NCBI RefSeq assembly: GCF_000152785.1
Contig: NZ_CH672414.1
Span: 1,481,154-1,545,153, forward strand
DNA length: 64,000 nucleotides
Direction of reading: 5' to 3'
DNA from: Yoonia vestfoldensis SKA53
Lineage (GTDB): Bacteria > Pseudomonadota > Alphaproteobacteria > Rhodobacterales > Rhodobacteraceae
In this document: piece by piece, positions 63,911 to 64,000 of the stretch
How the letters are laid out: the number at the start of each line of letters is the position of its first letter
Position numbering within the stretch: the first letter of the stretch is position 1
The notes under the pieces: model-generated
What the model was told of the DNA's origin: nothing
Seen by the model: only the letters and a program-made list of their open reading frames with translations
Database searches by the model: none
Position numbers and translations under genes: made by a program

Positions 63911-64000
63911 TTATACTTGTGCCTCACCAAGATAGGCTTCACGCACCTTCGGGTGCCCTTTGATATTGTCTGGCGTGTCCTCAACGAGGGGCGTGCCTTG
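63911..64000 (-). CDS. livG: Branched-chain amino acid ABC transporter ATPase LivG, C-terminal end (partial)
   Basis: The last 29 codons of a minus-strand frame that enters from the window edge: QGTPLVEDTPDNIKGHPKVR then EAYLGEAQV and TAA. The VREAYLG ending is characteristic of LivG ATPases. The rest lies outside the window. Confidence 0.8.
   Translation of the reverse strand, partial: QGTPLVEDTPDNIKGHPKVREAYLGEAQV

Overview
The window looks like an alphaproteobacterial chromosome of the Rhodobacterales (Roseobacter-type). The evidence is the GC-rich codon use up to about 27.1 kb, a phaR-phaP-phaC/phaZ polyhydroxybutyrate locus, and the gene order murA - DUF2948 - hisD - UPF0262 - LMW phosphatase - infA - maf - rng - yacG, which I know from that order. 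Assignments rest on motifs and recalled family features; no database search was run.

1-27.1 kb is core chromosome. Genes at 59-8049 form a polar amino acid type ABC importer (ATPase, binding protein, two permeases) coupled to two glutamine-synthetase-like ligases, a class I glutamine amidotransferase and an FAD amine oxidase. Most junctions are 4-bp ATGA overlaps. This suggests uptake of a polyamine-like amine and its breakdown through gamma-glutamylation. At 8053-12458 lie the PHB regulator, phasin, synthase and depolymerase, with CTGC/GCAG palindromes upstream of phaP and between phaC and phaZ that look like PhaR operators. Next come two alpha/beta hydrolases (one without a catalytic Ser and His), thrS, two ArsC/Spx-like proteins around a cold-shock gene, a truncated RAYT transposase with its REP palindrome, thyX, a TPR/beta-barrel protein, tRNA-Thr and the murA-yacG block, which ends at tRNA-Phe.

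27.2-62.2 kb is an integrated island of about 35 kb. A 48-bp copy of the tRNA-Phe 3' end (27157-27204) recurs at 62177-62224. Its base composition is visibly more AT-rich in many parts, and it carries tyrosine recombinases, an H-NS-like protein, IS remnants and many orphan genes. It has three modules. (a) 27.6-37.7 kb is a cyclic-di-GMP exopolysaccharide module: a PilZ-containing cellulose-synthase-like glycosyltransferase, a membrane-fusion protein, a periplasmic molybdopterin-fold protein, a diguanylate cyclase and a GAF-EAL phosphodiesterase, riddled with IS3 and IS481 debris. (b) 38.3-51.1 kb is a plasmid/phage-like module: two recombinases, H-NS, DUF6641, DUF3768, and a tight operon with a clamp-loader-like AAA+ ATPase and an HUH-type Rep protein. 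(c) 51.1-62.0 kb is a surface and sensing module: SapC-like protein, NarX-type kinase, a frameshifted NarL-type regulator, a 1241-residue RTX protein, and an OmpR/7TMR-DISM two-component pair.

62.2-64 kb: after the second att copy the sequence again resembles what follows the first copy, with no gap, suggesting an older or tandem integration at the same tRNA. Core genes resume with livF and the end of livG, on the minus strand.
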